NCBI GenBank assembly: GCA_036583965.1
Contig: JAZBQD010000027.1
Coordinates: forward strand, 7,231,187-7,295,186
Length of the DNA stretch: 64,000 bases
Reading direction: 5' to 3'
From: Prunella strophiata
Lineage: Eukaryota; Chordata; Aves; Passeriformes; Prunellidae
A model generated the notes under the pieces. The model saw only the letters and a program-made list of their open reading frames with translations. It was not told where the DNA came from and searched no databases. Made by a program: the position numbers and the translations under genes. Positions 14,378 to 24,730 of the stretch are shown one piece after another. The first letter of the stretch is position 1, and every line of letters starts with the position of its first letter.

Positions 14378-14420
14378 TCTCTTTTCTTTCCTTTCCTTTC
14401 CCTTTTTTCTTTTCTTCTTT
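14378..14420 (+). repeat. 43-nt pure pyrimidine tract
   Basis: An uninterrupted C/T tract with repeated TTTCC units in the middle. Such tracts may form triplex (H-DNA) structures. No function is implied. Confidence 0.85.
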
Positions 14421-14515
14421 AATTCCCTGATAAGATCTCAATCTGATTAAGCTCCTGTGTGTAAAGATGTGTTGTTGGGATCTAAACTCTAACTCTCTTT
14501 CTCTGTATGACTCAC

Positions 14516-14571
14516 AAATAGATTAGCAGTGACAAAGTGCTAGGAGAGATAAAAATAGATTAGCAGTGACA
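14516..14571 (+). repeat. Spaced 19-bp direct repeat
   Basis: The unit aaatagattagcagtgaca occurs at 14516-14534 and again at 14553-14571, an exact match with 37-bp spacing. A short local duplication is the simplest explanation. Confidence 0.85.
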
Positions 14572-15408
14572 GGAGTACTATTATAATTATTTTTGGAAGA
14601 TATGGTTTGAATTAAGAGTTTGGGCACTTTTTGCCCTGAGAGGGTGAATTTAAACCTAGGAACTGAGGATGGTTTCTGCTGTTGTGTCAGACACCAGATA
14701 GTGAAATGTCAATACCAGATGTCCTAGACATCAAGATTAGCCATAATAGCCAAATGCAGCCATAAAGTGATGTGTCAAAGTGGATAATAAAACAGATGCT
14801 TAGCTTTCATAATGAAGGGGAAAGGGAATGAAATATCAAAAGTGCCTTTAATACATTAACAAAGTTGTCTTCAACTTGCTTAAAAGTAGAAAGTTATTGA
14901 ACCAAGGAGAACTATGTGTCATTTAAACATTAACTATCAGCAGATGAATTTCAATTAGCATTAGCCTTTCTAAAATCCTGCATTTCCTCCTATTGGTCTC
15001 ATTTTACATGAAATTTTTATAGCACAAAGTGAGGCTTGTCCTTTATTATTTTCCCCATGCTAATTTGGAAACAAATAAAGTTCAACAACTCAGCAACATA
15101 CTGTTTAAACTTGCATTATGGTTTGAGGACTGGGAGCTGGAATACATTTACCCACTGCCATATCATCTGCTTGATTTGAGATCAAATGAGGGATGTCCTA
15201 TGGCACTCCAGAGTAAGGGGGAATGATAGAAATATGTTAAGATACTGAAGAAAACCATTAGGTAAGAGGGCTGCATGCAGATGGCTGGTGGCATTTTTTC
15301 CCTACTGATACTTTTTTAAAAGGAATAAAAGGTTTGTTTTTCTGTCTTTTATATTCGTGTGTTAAATAGAATTTCCAGATCTTAGTGATGAGCAAATGTC
15401 TTATTTAC

Positions 15409-15409
<1 letters not shown>

Positions 15410-15450
<41 letters not shown>
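15410..15450 (+). repeat. A41 homopolymer abutting a CR1 3' end
   Basis: Forty-one consecutive adenines immediately left of the CR1 fragment. In the CR1's own orientation this would be a T tract at its 3' end, not the short octamer-type tail usual for CR1. It has probably expanded secondarily, and its length may be partly a sequencing artefact. Confidence 0.85.
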
Positions 15451-15455
<5 letters not shown>

Positions 15456-15805
15456 GATTTCATTAGGTTGGAAAAGTCTTGTAATATCATTGAGTCCAAA
15501 TTTATCCTGGCACTGCCAGTGCTGCCCCTAACACACATCCCCAAGTGCCACATCTACACATCCTTTAAATACCTCCAGGAATGCTGACTCCACCCTGTGC
15601 CCTGACAGCCTCTTCCAATGCTTGACAACCCTTCCATTGAAGAAATATTTCCTAATATCCAACCTAAATTCGAGGTGTGGCCTCACCAGTGCCCAGTACA
15701 GGGGGACAGTCCCTGCCCTGGTCCTGCTGCCACACCATTGCTGTACAAGCCAGGTGCCACTGGCCTTCCTGCCCACCTGGGCACAGCTGGCTCGCGTTCA
15801 GTCAT
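15451..15805 (-). mobile_element. 5'-truncated chicken-type CR1 LINE 3' end, internally deleted
   Basis: Read on the + strand, the sequence is the reverse complement of the well-known avian CR1 3' region: 'aggttggaaaag', 'gtgccacatctacac', 'tttaaatacctccagg', 'ttccaatgcttgacaaccc', then 'gtggcctcaccagtgccc' and 'cacctgggcacagctggctc'. The - strand open frame at 15528-15776 encodes the end of the CR1 reverse-transcriptase protein (ALVRPHLE, then a KHWKRLSG-like stretch). It is a LINE remnant, not a host gene. Two normally distant CR1 blocks are joined near 15669, which points to an internal deletion of a few hundred bases. Confidence 0.92.
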
Positions 15806-16827
15806 GAGGATGAAGTAAGTTATTGAGGCCCTGAATTTTCAAGAAGCAGGGCATTAAAAGGGGCAGATAAATTCTTTTTCTGAGTGTAATTAACTGCATC
15901 ACTGGTTCTTCATTTTACTTGCTCAAGAAGATCTCAATTCCTTTCAGTTTCTCTTTGTAGATCCTGAGTCTTGCTGGTCAGACTCGTTAACTGCTGCTAA
16001 CTGGCAAGCATGTACCTGTGAATAATGGGAGGGTTTTGTCCTTTCATTCTTATTAGCAATGAGAGGCCAATGAGAGGCTCTGCAGCAGAGCAGCTTCTCG
16101 GAATGATTACAAAGACACACATTACTGGTGCTATGTCTGTAAATCTTGTTATGCTTTTCCCTCACCATGATCCCAGTTTAGCTGAGATCTGCTTCAATCA
16201 TTAGATGAGACCTGTTTATAAGGTTGTGTAATTGAATCAGGTGAAGTCTGCAGGACCATAGCATTTTGTTGCCAAACATGACTGGTAAGTTATTTACATC
16301 AAATTACAAGTGCATGGCATGATTGGAGACTATTCCTGTCTGAATGAAGCTGGAAATTCCACCTAAGAAATGAACAAAGCATACAAACATAAATAGTGAA
16401 CAGCTCTCACCATAGAACAAGTTTTTGCCCCACCTCTGAAATATTACTTATTTCTCTTGAAAAGTAAGAAAATAATTGGAGTTGTGTGAGAGATTGCAGG
16501 CAGATATTTGTTATTCCTCAAACAGATACCACCTTGATAACAATGACATAAATGTCTTTATTATAATTATTTACCATAGTGTATATTCATTTCTATCTTG
16601 TCAGATAAACCAGAAATATTGAGGAGAGCAGCAGTCCCATTTGGAATGGGAACAAGCACTCTTTTCTCCTTTGCTTTCTATTTTAAGACCTGGCTATTTT
16701 CCATACCTGAAATTCTCTTGTATGATTTTTAGATTGTTTGTTTGTTTTTTAACCTCAAGAATTTATTTATTGTTCCATTCATTGACTAGATGTTGATATG
16801 TATCCTTACTATTAAGGGGATAGAAAC

Positions 16828-16842
16828 ATATATATCTATATA

Positions 16843-16893
<51 letters not shown>

Positions 16894-17020
16894 ATCTATC
16901 TATCTATCTATCTATCTATATATATATAGATAGATAGATAGATAGATACATAAATATAGAGATATATAGATATATCTATATATAGATAGATATCTATCAA
17001 TCTATACATGTACATATATA
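16828..17020. repeat. TATC/GATA microsatellite with perfect palindrome
   Basis: A run of (TATC)n, broken by TATA steps, turns at about 16922/16923 into (GATA)n, followed by interrupted TAGA/TATA and alternating TA/CA steps to about 17020. Positions 16897-16948 form a perfect 52-bp palindrome with 26-bp arms. It lies about 650 bp upstream of the AGBL4 exon. Confidence 0.95.
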
Positions 17021-17021
17021 T

Positions 17022-17520
17022 ATGTAAAAATGTTTTGAATTTCAGTAATAGTTTTGTCAGTGTTGCCTTATGCTGACATTCCTTCATTATCTGTGCCTCC
17101 TCTCTGTGCTGCTGAATTCAACCTGTAAGAAGGGGTGTAGGTTTGGCTGGAGCCTGTCTCTGAATTATGAGTGATGGTGAGGTGGCAGCTGCCTGATAGT
17201 GAAGAAGAGGATATTTGGGCAGCCTGTGCATCCCTTTCACTTTGTGGGAATGGGTTTCCCTGGTTGTTTGATGCTGTCCCTGCTGTGGTGACTCTGCCAG
17301 CCTGGGCACCCAGGCAGAGCTGCAGTCCCTGTGGTGACAGTGGCACTGGAGCTGTCACAGCCCTGGTCTGCACAAGTGCTCCCAAACACAGGCTCTGGGA
17401 TCTCCTCTCCAGCTCCTGAGCTGCTTAAGCTGCTCCATTTCATTTACTTTGGAGGGAACCTGAATCTCACACAGATCAGATCTCTTATGCCAGTGTTGAT
17501 ATGCATCAATTAATACATAT
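17022..17520. other. Intron between the microsatellite and the exon; locally GC-richer, nothing recognised
   Basis: About 17100-17440 is richer in G and C than its surroundings and gives overlapping short ORFs on both strands (up to 105 codons on the - strand). No family, splice pattern or repeat was recognised. The ORFs are attributed to composition. Confidence 0.5.
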
Positions 17521-17572
17521 TGATATTCCTATGGTAGCATAAAACTTGGGGGGAAAAGTTAACTCACAGACA
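17521..17572 (+). repeat. Copy A of a duplicated segment covering the exon's branch-point region
   Basis: This 52-nt segment contains gcataaaacttgg and ttaact and ends just before the acceptor pyrimidine tract. It is matched by copy B at 18787-18837 with about 43 of 51 positions identical and one 1-nt indel. Confidence 0.75.
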
Positions 17573-17598
17573 TGTTTTTGTTTGTTTTTGTTTTTCAG
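17562..17598 (+). promoter_or_regulatory. AGBL4: Splice acceptor of the AGBL4 exon: branch-point candidate, pyrimidine tract and AG
   Basis: The exon is preceded by a T-rich tract (17574-17596) ending in cag at 17596-17598. A ttaac motif at 17559-17563 gives a branch-point candidate (A at 17562), 36 nt before the intron end. This acceptor leaves the exon starting with the third base of a codon, consistent with the expected reading frame. The branch point itself is an inference from the yUnAy pattern. Confidence 0.85.
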
Positions 17599-17815
17599 GC
17601 AAAGAATCCCCTCCAAAAACGTGTATTACTACCGCTGCCCAGACCACAGGAAGAACTATGTCATGTCCTTTGCGTTTTGCTTCGACCGAGAGGACGACAC
17701 TTTCCAGTTTGCCTACTGCTACCCCTACACCTACACTCGCCTGCAGCACTACCTGGACAACCTCCAGAGGAGGAACATGGACTACTTCTGCAGGGAATTG
17801 CTGGGGCTCAGCGTG
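17599..17815 (+). CDS. AGBL4: Internal coding exon of AGBL4 (cytosolic carboxypeptidase 6, CCP6)
   Basis: The exon is 217 nt: one base that completes a split codon, then 72 full codons running from QRIPSKNVYYYRCP to CRELLGLSV, ending in phase 0. The first G most likely completes a TGG Trp codon, which fits the W-Q-R-I-P order remembered for vertebrate CCP6. The peptide holds RCPDHRKNYVMSF and YCYPYTYTRLQHYL. The YPYTY block is typical of the N-terminal beta-sandwich domain that precedes the M14 carboxypeptidase domain of the CCP family. It corresponds to roughly residues 125-200 of a protein of about 500. CCP6 is a cytosolic zinc metallocarboxypeptidase that trims glutamate side chains from tubulin and other proteins. 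The HxxE and His zinc ligands are in later exons, not in this window. Unlike its flanks, the exon is CpG-bearing and has no frameshift or stop. Paralogues AGBL1-3, AGBL5 and AGTPBP1 are less likely because the match to CCP6 is near-continuous by eye. Confidence 0.93.
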
Positions 17816-17821
17816 GTAAGT
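17816..17821 (+). promoter_or_regulatory. AGBL4: Splice donor of the AGBL4 exon
   Basis: The sequence GTG|gtaagt is a near-perfect U1-compatible donor directly after the last valine codon. It closes the exon in phase 0. Reading through it leaves the conserved protein and reaches a stop at about 17968, which supports splicing here. Confidence 0.9.
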
Positions 17822-18500
17822 GCCAGCAGGCTTCCTTATGGATGTCCATCTACCCTTAAATGCTTCCAGAGTATCATTCATCATCCTTGCTCAAGCACCC
17901 ACATGCACATATTTGTTTTCTTGCTATCAGTGACACAGGAGGAAGTGTACCTGCATGGTGAAATATAGGCAAATGCTAATTTAATTTCACATAAAATATT
18001 TTCTTTGTGATAGTCAAGGCAATGCTAGATTTCTGTGTAGGATCAGGTCACCTCTAAAGACATTAAAAGATGAAACTGAAACAGCTTTATTGAAGAAATG
18101 TGATTTTTAGAGTACTCTGACCATTTGTCCTTCTCAAAGTGCTTTTCTGTTCAGAAAGAAATATGGGATTTTTGACCCAGAAGACAACTATTCTTGACAA
18201 AATAATGCAAAACATGCACAAAACAGCTCTTTCCTTTTCTCTTAAAAATTCATGCTTTGGTCATTTGCAATTAGAAGGGATTTAGTGGTCTCTGTGTAGA
18301 TCCTAATGGCCACATAAAATGAAGTGTCATAGTTCTTCTGAAGCAGGAAGGAGAGTTAATGGTAAGGCTGAACTTCTGTTCACTTTGTTATAATCTTCCT
18401 CTGAAATGTTCCCTGTCCAGGGGATTTGGAAAGCATGACTCAGCCACTCCCATGTCAACTCAGAAATCATCAGATTAAAAAATAATAGCTGAAATCTGTT
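17822..18500. other. Intron just after the exon; nothing recognised
   Basis: Unique-looking AT-rich sequence with no second exon, no repeat and no polyadenylation context that would suggest an alternative transcript end. Confidence 0.5.
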
Positions 18501-18503
18501 TTC

Positions 18504-18519
18504 TCTTCTTCTTCTTCTT

Positions 18520-18548
<29 letters not shown>
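18504..18548 (+). repeat. (CTT)n followed by T28
   Basis: A short CTT microsatellite runs into a 28-T homopolymer. The artificial KKK/EEE-rich short ORFs on the - strand here come from this repeat. Confidence 0.9.
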
Positions 18549-18555
<7 letters not shown>

Positions 18556-18786
18556 GCTTTTTCAAACCTAATAATGCACTTGTACCACACTCAGTCTTTT
18601 CTCTGAGATTTGATTTGGTTGAAACTTGTAGTGTGTGTTTCAGAATCAGAAAGCTGTGAAGGCTGCTGATCCCAGCAGCAGGGGCTTTGCAAAGAAACCC
18701 AGCATATATTGAGAACATCAAAATGAAATCATATGTATACCCTGCACTGAAACAAATGAAAGGCTTCCATCATTAAAGCAGGCCAT

Positions 18787-18837
18787 TGAGATTCCTAAGG
18801 TGGCATAAAACTTGGAGAAAAAATTAACTTGCAGACA
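18787..18837 (+). repeat. Copy B of the duplicated segment, about 970 bp after the exon
   Basis: This copy shares attcct, gcataaaacttgg, ttaact and cagaca with copy A in the same order and orientation, 1,266 bp apart. No exon copy follows it. It may be a partial tandem duplication or two copies of an unrecognised dispersed repeat. Confidence 0.75.
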
Positions 18838-18839
18838 AG

Positions 18840-21495
18840 AGTAAAAAACAGAATTAAAAAAAGAAGTATTTTTTTAACCCTTTTTGTAGGTTAAGTACAG
18901 TTCTTGTTCAAAAGATGACTATTGCATATCTATGAACTGGCATTAATTATTAATCATGCCAATTAGGGGGACAAACAATTATAAGGGAAAGGAGTATTAA
19001 AAAATAGAAAAGTAAAATCTGCAGAGGCTGGGCGGAAAGAGCACTATCATCTTAATGTTTGTAGGGCTTTAATTATTAATCTTAGAGGACAGAGCTGTCA
19101 TTAATTCTATAATGAAACTGAATTTGTTTCCTTTCACTCTGAAACTAGTGTATAAACAGTCTCATTTACATATTCATCAAACCTCTGATCTGACTGATTA
19201 AAACACAGAGATTGAAGGATTTGTCTTTTATCTGCATTTTGACAGACAGAGCTATACTCTTAAATCTTGTTAACATTGTGTTACCAGTAGTTGCTAAATA
19301 TTATTTTTCATATTTCAGCACACTAAACAAACAGATGCCACTCAAAATGTGGCAGGAAATGTGCTGTGTATAAGTCCTGCTTTTATATCTATATGTACAC
19401 ACACAGTATGTTTTGCAGAAATTGATATGGTAACATTTTGCAGCTCCCCAAGCTGTATAAAAAGCTTCTGAATCAGGCTCATGCTGTAATCTTTGTGAGC
19501 AACATTACAATCTCAGAGCATTTCTGGCTTTTCTCCACACACAACTGTCCTAGAACAGCTTGGTAATTTAATGTCTTTGCTGAGCTTGAATAGACAATTT
19601 CCATAAGTTCTCTGCGAGTTAAATATTTTAACATAGAGCTTTGTTGCTATCATACATCTTTAAATGGTGAAAAACAGGATCCTTCATTCTTCACTGCACA
19701 GTGCTCCATAAAAGCAGAAGCTGGCTGTACTTTGGAGAATTGCGTGCCATATAGGATGGATTTAGAGCTCAGAAAGAGAGCTCTGTCCCTGCCCTGGCCC
19801 CTTATGTAAGATAAGAGGAATCAGATTGGCATAAAGAGGCCCTCAGAAGCTCTATTCCTGGCCAAGGGACGATACCCCTGGCAGCACATGGTGAAAGGTG
19901 TTTTAAAGGTGCCATCTGAGGACAAACCCTGCATTCCTCATGCTGGGCACGGGGCTGAGGAGGGAGAACATGGAAGGGAGAGGCTGCAGCACATCTGTCG
20001 AGCTGCCACGCAGCTGCTGGTCCCCTCGGGTTCATTCCAGGGGAATTTCACAGCCCCCTGCTGCAGTCTGTGACTGGGAGGATGGGAAGTGTTTGAAACT
20101 ATTTCACTTCTCCTGGATTATGTGGTTTTGAGCTGTGTCTCTTGGAGATGGCAGAATCTCACCACAGATCTTCAGATCTGTTTTGGTTGTTTTTTTTTCT
20201 TTGTTGTGGAAAAGTAAAACTCAAGCCACAAGAAGCCATGCCTAGAGGATTACTCCTGGAGGCTTTTTGAGTGCACATTTTGCTGCATATAATGTTTCAA
20301 GGCAATCTAATTTCTAATCTAATTTCATATCTTCTCTAAAGAAAGTACTCTGCCTCTGTTAACTCCTGAAATACTATCACTAATTCTATGAAAATTGAAA
20401 GTGAAATATCAGTATGGGACATGTAATTGTCATTAGGATGGAGAATGACAAAATGGTTCAGAGCCAAATGGCAAAGTTTCCCATTCCCATTTAAATGGAT
20501 AACTTAGCTGTACTATTTCTGACCTTTTAATGTTTATATTCTTTACTTCAGAGAGCTATCCCACATTCTAGATGTGCCAAATGTTCTTGAAAATAGTCTC
20601 TCCTGCAAGTGAGCTGAGATGGTCACTCAGGTACCATTTAAACTGCTATTTTCACTCTGCTGTTATTGGCCTTGGGTAACTTCAGATTTTCTTTGGTTTG
20701 CCCCAGCAGATCAGAAGTTCAGAATCTGTGAGCACTTTTTTAATTGTGGAATTACTTTTTTTGCATATTATTGATGTGTCTCTCCTCTCAGCAAATACTA
20801 TGCAATATTTCACAGCACAACATAATTAAAAATATTTTTTTATAATTCTGTGAAAATATAAGCACAGGCATATTTTACATTTACAGTACCTATTTTATGA
20901 TACTTATTCAGTCTCACCTGCAATAGCTATGTGTGTAGCATTATAACCAATTTTTAAGGAGTTGGCAAAATTTTGGAGTGTGTTGTCATTTGAAGCTGGT
21001 GGTTCAAAGTGCCTGTGTGTGCTTGAAGTGTGTGGACAATTGATGAGACCTGTACCTCCACCAGTATTCCACGGACATGCATAGTAAATTAAATGAGTTT
21101 TGGACAGCCTGACTCAACTCCTACAGCCCACTTTACAAATTGACACTGGCTGGGCATTATTTTCATTACTCACTCCAAAGAGAACCAGGATTAATCAGAG
21201 CCAGATACTTCCTTTCACTCCATTAGGCAATGGTGCTTCCAAATTACACTTGAGGAGAATTGTGACTGCACATACAAACCATGAGCCTCAAAGGGACTTG
21301 CAGAGTACACACAGACTGGAATATGGAATTCTGTTAAATTAAATATTAAACACACATATTTTAAAACAAGAAGGCAATATGTCTAATGTAGGGCTCTGTA
21401 AATGAGCCGATCTCTTAAGCCAGACATGGAACACTGAAAAACTCAGACTGGAACACAGAGTGCTTCCTCCTGACCCCACACCACTTTGGGGTGTG
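18840..21495. other. Intronic stretch with nothing recognised
   Basis: A GC-richer patch at about 19780-20060 yields short ORFs on both strands without family resemblance. The rest is AT-rich unique-looking sequence. Confidence 0.5.
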
Positions 21496-21499
21496 CTTT

Positions 21500-21560
21500 T
21501 AATTTACATGAGTTACTCCTGATTCATGCTGGTACCAGAGAGAAGCAGAATGATGCCCTA
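21500..21560 (+). repeat. Relic of an old palindromic (MITE-like) sauropsid repeat
   Basis: The block 'gagttactcctgatt' followed by 'ctggtacc', 'gagagaagcagaat' and 'gccc' closely follows a dispersed repeat common in reptiles and birds. In full copies the repeat reads as a palindrome around 'ttcaatggagttactc'. Only one arm is clear here. I do not know its library name with confidence. Confidence 0.55.
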
Positions 21561-21564
21561 AGAC

Positions 21565-24500
21565 TGTGAAACTGCACACCAGATGTCACATTGCCGCTCC
21601 GTTGATCAAATTTCCTTTATTTACTGACTAAATGACTTCGAACCCCGGTAAAAATACTTGATGGGTTCCTCTGTTTTCTACTGGTCCATTTTTAACTGCT
21701 CAGTTATGAACGTTTTAAAGCATGAAGCAAAGAAAATAGGCAGTTTTTCTAAGGTTAAAATTCTCATTTCTGCATTCAACTCTGGGTTATGTAATAACAG
21801 CTCTGTAAAAGAAAAGTATACTCTTGGTCTTTGGGAAAAAATAGAAGTTACAGGCTTCTATGTAATGTAATGTACCTTTGAAATCCTGTTGGTGTCAGAT
21901 ACTGTATTTTCCAATGGATTTGACTGTAACTAGGTTGAAATGTCATGTAAATGTAATTTGTGGCAATTTACTTGGCCTGAAAAAGGCCACAGAAATAGTG
22001 CTTAGGAAAAGTAAATCCCCTTTCTCATTTCTCAGTAGTTTAAAAGTGCAGCTATGTATATGTTCAGGACACATTATCTTTATGCAGTGGTGTATTTTTT
22101 ACTCCTATAGTACTGCTGTTCCCAAAACATTAGTAATATGGATGTCATCCCAACACTGTATGTGAGATTTTAAATGTTCCTACAGCTATTTTCTTAGCTG
22201 GATTGGATATCAGCAGAAGTAGAGTTGGACCTAAAAATAACACCACCAGCAGTTCTTTCCAAAATAAAATATGATTTATAGCACATAATAGCACAGTGTG
22301 CTACCAGGGAAATTATATAAATAACATGAAAAATTACAGGGGACTATTCTATACCATCAGTTTTAAGGAAAATTTCTTTGTTACAATTTAAAGGGAGTTC
22401 TGGGAGATAACCTGGCCTGTGGGAATCACAGAGTAGGAAGGATAGGTGAAATGATACTATTGAATGTTGCCCTCTGTCTGTAGGATATATACAAGGGTTC
22501 ATGGTAAAACCAATAAATACTTTGGTGTAAGTTGGCAACAATATATAGTTTTTGAAAAAAAAAAAAACAAACAATAAAATAACATTTGCAGTTAATATCA
22601 TGCAAGGTTACTAAATGCATAAGCTGGTTATTTCTTAAATTACAGAAAGAACACTGCTCTTTATCTAATTATGAGTAAAAAAATCTTAAATTGTGAAGAA
22701 GAATTCAAATCTTAAGTCCATTTTGAAGCTCACCTTTTATAACTATCATTCTCCATTTAATAATAAAAAAAGAACTCTTGGAAAAAGCACTTCACCAAAA
22801 AAGAAGCTTTGAGCACAAAAAGCCCATTGAGGCAAGAAATCATCTGAAGAAAAAAAAATTATGAACCATTTTATTAAGAAGAAACTTCCTGAAAGAATGA
22901 CAGTAAATGAATTGTGTGTGGCAAAGTTAGTCTATGCAAACTGTTTTCATGCACAGGTCCCAAACTTCACCTTTCATCTTGTAGCCACTTGCAGAAACCT
23001 TTGGAAAGTCAGTGACTTTTCTGAAGTTTTCACTGGACTTTTTGTAGCTGTTCAGGCTGGCCTTTTGCTTCGTGGCTCTTCCCATTTCCAAGTCAGACTC
23101 TTCATCTCACCTTTACTCCACACTTGTCCTTCATCTGGCTTGCCCTTTCTCTGCCTCAGATCTAACCTTCCCTTTTCTTTCCATTTAGTTTATACTCTCC
23201 TAAGCTAGCTAGAAGAAAGAAGCTGTGGTATTTGTTTTCTGCTCTTATGTTACTTATCCTGCTTTGTTCTTTCCTATCATTCCCCTTATCTCTTTGAGTT
23301 GTGAAGGGCAAATCCAAAATAGCTGTGAGGTCTTTTAAATACCAGGACTGCACAAGGTTGTCATGTTCTCCTCTATGCACTCGATATCCCCACCTCAGTG
23401 CCATTTCACATGACTTAATATCCTGCTCTAGGACTTGTCTTCCTTGTCCTTCTGTCTTTTGTGTTCCCATTTGCTCCATCCCTTAATACTTACCCCTGCA
23501 TTTCCAGAAATGCTAGGAATAATATGTTGCTTGTCCAGGCTTCAGCCTGGAAGAGGGAACACTAATGATCTAGTCAGATGTCCTGAAATTGCTGATCTCA
23601 CAGCCAGGTGCAGGAAGGCATTTCAGGGTCTGGCTCCTTTTCTCATGGCAATGGCAAATTTCAAGTAAAAGGCAGGTTTTACTCATTCCCATCCTCAGCC
23701 TCAGCACTTTCTCCTGCTTGGTTGAGTGCCACAAAGCTCCATGGGGTAACTTTAATCCCAGTGGGAAACCTACTGGTTTTGTCCATATAGTGAGTTGAAC
23801 CTCAGATCTATGCAGTTGCCTTTTGTTAATGCACCCTAAGCTTCTGGGGACATGAAAAACCTATTTTTACTTTCCATGTTTAGTGCTGACTAGAATCCCT
23901 GTTTTTCAGTTGGTGCTTAGGAAATAACATGGCACAAGCAATTAATATAATCCCATAAAAAACCCTCAGTCTGAGGTCCTGTGTGTACACCAGCATAAAG
24001 CTTTTTCATGGTTTTAAAATCTATTTAGCTGCAGGCCACGAGTGTATTTTGAGGGTATGTAGGGCCCTGAGAATCCTGAGAAAACCCTAGAATGCCTTCA
24101 GTCTTGCAGTTCCATTTCCAGAAATGTGTTTTGCCTGCACTGTAGCAGAGCACTGAGCAATAATTACCATGTTGATAGTGATGCTGGATGTGCTTGCACG
24201 GAGGGGAAATCGTGCTTTGTGGAGCTATTAACTACATTTGCCCCGTAGCACTTCACTGCATTGACTCTGCTGGGATTTTGGCTGTGTTTGAGTTGGTTTC
24301 TGTTTAGATCTCCTGAGTGGTGACTGTGTAATGCATCTGTGGGGCTGGAGCAGTATTTTCATCTTTGTTCTTTGACTGTAGACCCAGAAGATGGTTAGCC
24401 AGGCTCACATTACCTGTAGGGCTGAAACCTTGGGATTGAAGGCTTATTTAACAATTTCAAAGTCTGCTCAGTCCAAATGATTTGGATTTATGCCTTTTAA

Positions 24501-24595
24501 TTTAACCAGAGAAAGAACTATTTATTGATTTAACTTTATACCAGCTCTAGAAAGTAAGTATAATATATTAAAATCTCTAAATACCTCAGGCAAAA
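21565..24595. other. Intronic stretch with nothing recognised
   Basis: AT-rich. It includes an A-rich run near 22555-22567. A T/C-rich region at about 23060-23520 gives open frames up to 115 codons, none of which resembles a known protein. Confidence 0.5.
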
Positions 24596-24603
24596 TCTTG
24601 CTC

Positions 24604-24730
24604 ACATAATTTATGTAAACTGAGCATTGTGGCTCTGATCCAGCAAAACACTTAAGTGTAGATTTAAACTTAAGCATGTTAAATAGACATGCTCAAGTCA
24701 CTGGCACAGTTCATGACATCAAGTTTAATG
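24604..24730. repeat. Relic of a palindromic MITE-like sauropsid repeat
   Basis: The text 'ctgatccagcaaaacact', 'taagtgtagatttaaactt', 'aagcatgttaaatagacatg' resembles an abundant palindromic repeat of turtles, crocodilians and birds. Its arms carry 'gatcctgcaaacactta' and 'taactttaagcacgtg'. The copy is eroded and its second arm is poorly kept. Confidence 0.5.

Larger units (their letters stand above)
9075..15405. other. Intronic stretch with only simple repeats recognised
   Basis: No gene or interspersed element was identified. It contains an A-rich patch at about 11608-11640, an A21 run at 13141-13161, a pyrimidine-only tract at 14378-14420 and a short spaced direct repeat at 14516-14571. 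The 177-codon open frame on the - strand at 13040-13573 includes a poly-Phe stretch read from the A21 run and has no family resemblance. Confidence 0.55.
1..17598 (+). other. AGBL4: 3' part of the AGBL4 intron upstream of the exon
   Basis: No upstream AGBL4 exon was recognised anywhere left of the acceptor, so the intron is at least 17.6 kb within this window. Very large introns are known for AGBL4 in vertebrates. Repeats inside it are listed separately. Confidence 0.75.

Noticed and set aside
15528..15776. 82-codon - strand open frame
   Set aside because: It is the tail of the CR1 LINE protein, not a host gene.
16828..17020. Repetitive array considered as a CRISPR-like or satellite array
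   Set aside because: The units are 4-bp microsatellite repeats without spacers, in eukaryotic intron context.
17564..17884. Open frames overlapping the AGBL4 exon on the - strand and in another + frame
   Set aside because: They are shadows of the GC-richer exon. Only the frame with the CCP6 peptide has family support and proper splice sites.
18868..18888. Acceptor-like pyrimidine tract ending in gtag after copy B of the duplicated segment
   Set aside because: No coding sequence related to AGBL4 follows, so there is no evidence for a second exon.
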